Shown here in pieces: positions 31,685 to 32,063 of a stretch of 32,063 nucleotides of DNA. Position numbers and translations under genes: made by a program. Source of the stretch: Candidatus Hydrogenedentota bacterium. Its GTDB lineage: Bacteria; Hydrogenedentota; Hydrogenedentia; Hydrogenedentales; JAEUWI01. The notes below the pieces were generated by a model, which made no database searches, was not told the origin of the DNA, and saw only the letters and a program-made list of their open reading frames with translations. Numbering within the stretch: the stretch's first letter is position 1; each line of letters begins with the position of its first letter. The stretch spans positions 1 to 32,063 of the forward strand of contig JACPGE010000049.1 in assembly GCA_016182605.1 (NCBI GenBank), in the 5' to 3' direction.

Positions 31685-31738
31685 CGGGCTCCTCCCGCGC
31701 AAGTGGGGGGGGCGCAAAGCATCAGGGCATTCGCATCT

Positions 31739-31811
31739 AGCCCGCATATTTCACCACTTCAAAGCTTTCTGGCAACGCTCTCATCTTGGAACGTGGTGAA
31801 ATATGCGGGCT
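31739..31811. repeat. Hairpin element with perfect 19-bp inverted ends
   Basis: The ends AGCCCGCATATTTCACCAC (31739-31757) and GTGGTGAAATATGCGGGCT (31793-31811) are perfect 19-base inverted repeats around a 35-base centre. A CTAG lies at or beside each side (31737-31740 and 31813-31816). A second, slightly degraded copy in opposite orientation is at 6101-6169. The right end sits almost exactly where transposase homology stops (31818), and the left end is about 55 bases before the SGNH start. Confidence 0.9.
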
Positions 31812-31817
31812 GCTAGT

Positions 31818-32063
31818 GCCCCGGGCGGCTTCTCCGAATCTCTGGGCGTTTCGCGGGATGGAACACAGGAAAATCCTGCGCTCAACGCTTGCCGCTCCCT
31901 TTACGATTCTGGTCGACTCTAGCATGCCCACGCTGGCGAGCCCCGGCCAGCGCTTCTTGTCCTCGAACCAATCTATATCGTCCGTGTGCCAGTAGCGCCG
32001 GGTCTCGATTCGGCCGTGCCCTTTTTCGATGGTTTCGTGGAAATCCATGCCGTCGGAGCGGGG
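31818..32063 (-). pseudogene. ISAs1-family transposase fragment, truncated
   Basis: Reading leftwards from the window edge the frame contains HETIEKGHGRIETRRYW, then WPGLASVGMLESTR, SVERRIFLCSI and NAQRFGEAARG. These are landmarks of the middle part of ISAs1 (H-repeat-associated) DDE transposases. In intact members ARG is followed by a HWG-type block; here homology stops at 31818 and the frame runs into the hairpin element, so the C-terminal third is missing. The N-terminal part would lie beyond 32063. The remnant is judged nonfunctional unless the edge conceals a rearrangement. Confidence 0.85.

Overview
The window (about 32 kb, GC-rich) looks like chromosome from an uncultured, Gram-negative-type bacterium. 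Several traits recall Candidatus Hydrogenedentota or neighbouring Planctomycetes/Lentisphaerae-like lineages: secreted propeller proteins with a Glu-Gly repeat linker, EF-hand-like loops and a C-terminal sorting-type tail; a PF12831-type secreted FAD oxidoreductase; a eukaryotic-type Ser/Thr kinase; and many intergenic palindromes. The lineage is an inference; no rRNA or full-length marker gene is present.

Layout. 1-740 (minus strand): the end of a tRNA-tuf operon, promoter - hairpin - tRNA-Thr(TGT) - tRNA-Tyr(GTA) - tRNA-Gly(TCC) - tRNA-Thr(GGT) - EF-Tu, in the order of E. coli thrU-tyrU-glyT-thrT-tufB. 888-5147: a 47-residue protein with a strong ribosome binding site and terminator, a VOC-fold protein (minus), then a plus-strand series of a membrane-anchored alpha/beta hydrolase, a Ser/Thr kinase with one membrane segment, and a DUF6159-like membrane protein. 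5148-6365 has no gene but is packed with palindromes and duplications. 6366-8072 (minus): an alpha/beta hydrolase-like protein and a family-2 glycosyltransferase. 8217-13128 (plus): a 1218-residue secreted NHL-propeller/pseudo-C13-peptidase protein, a metallo-beta-lactamase-fold hydrolase, and a small HabA/StyC-like membrane protein. 13129-13557 is a second gene-free patch with a diverged copy of the 5.96-kb repeat.

13558-20244 (minus) is a four-gene block, in transcription order: class I HMG-CoA reductase, FGGY kinase (15 bases later), a sphingosine-1-phosphate-lyase-like PLP enzyme, and a secreted penicillin-acylase-type Ntn hydrolase. The divergent plus strand carries a FapA/DUF342 protein and a cytoplasmic propeller. 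22932-24048 is a dense array of two short palindrome types surrounding a 97-residue GIY-YIG nuclease. 24049-27707 pairs a secreted FAD oxidoreductase with an overlapping polytopic membrane protein whose C-terminal exonuclease/endonuclease/phosphatase domain resembles eukaryotic PGAP2IP/Cwh43. 27779-31684 holds an unrecognised helical-barrel exported protein and, convergent to it, a membrane-anchored SGNH hydrolase with two repeated C-terminal beta domains. The right edge has an ISAs1-type transposase fragment ending at a perfect 19-bp inverted-repeat element, another copy of which lies at 6.1 kb.

The strongest candidates for an undescribed system are the GIY-YIG gene within its palindrome array (a possible nuclease counterpart of REP/RAYT systems), the family of hairpin elements shared by 6.1, 13.3 and 31.7 kb, the catalytically dead caspase-like domain in the giant propeller protein, and the co-location of eukaryote-like lipid enzymes (HMGR, S1P-lyase-like, PGAP2IP-like). 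All functions are deduced by reading the sequence; no database search was run.
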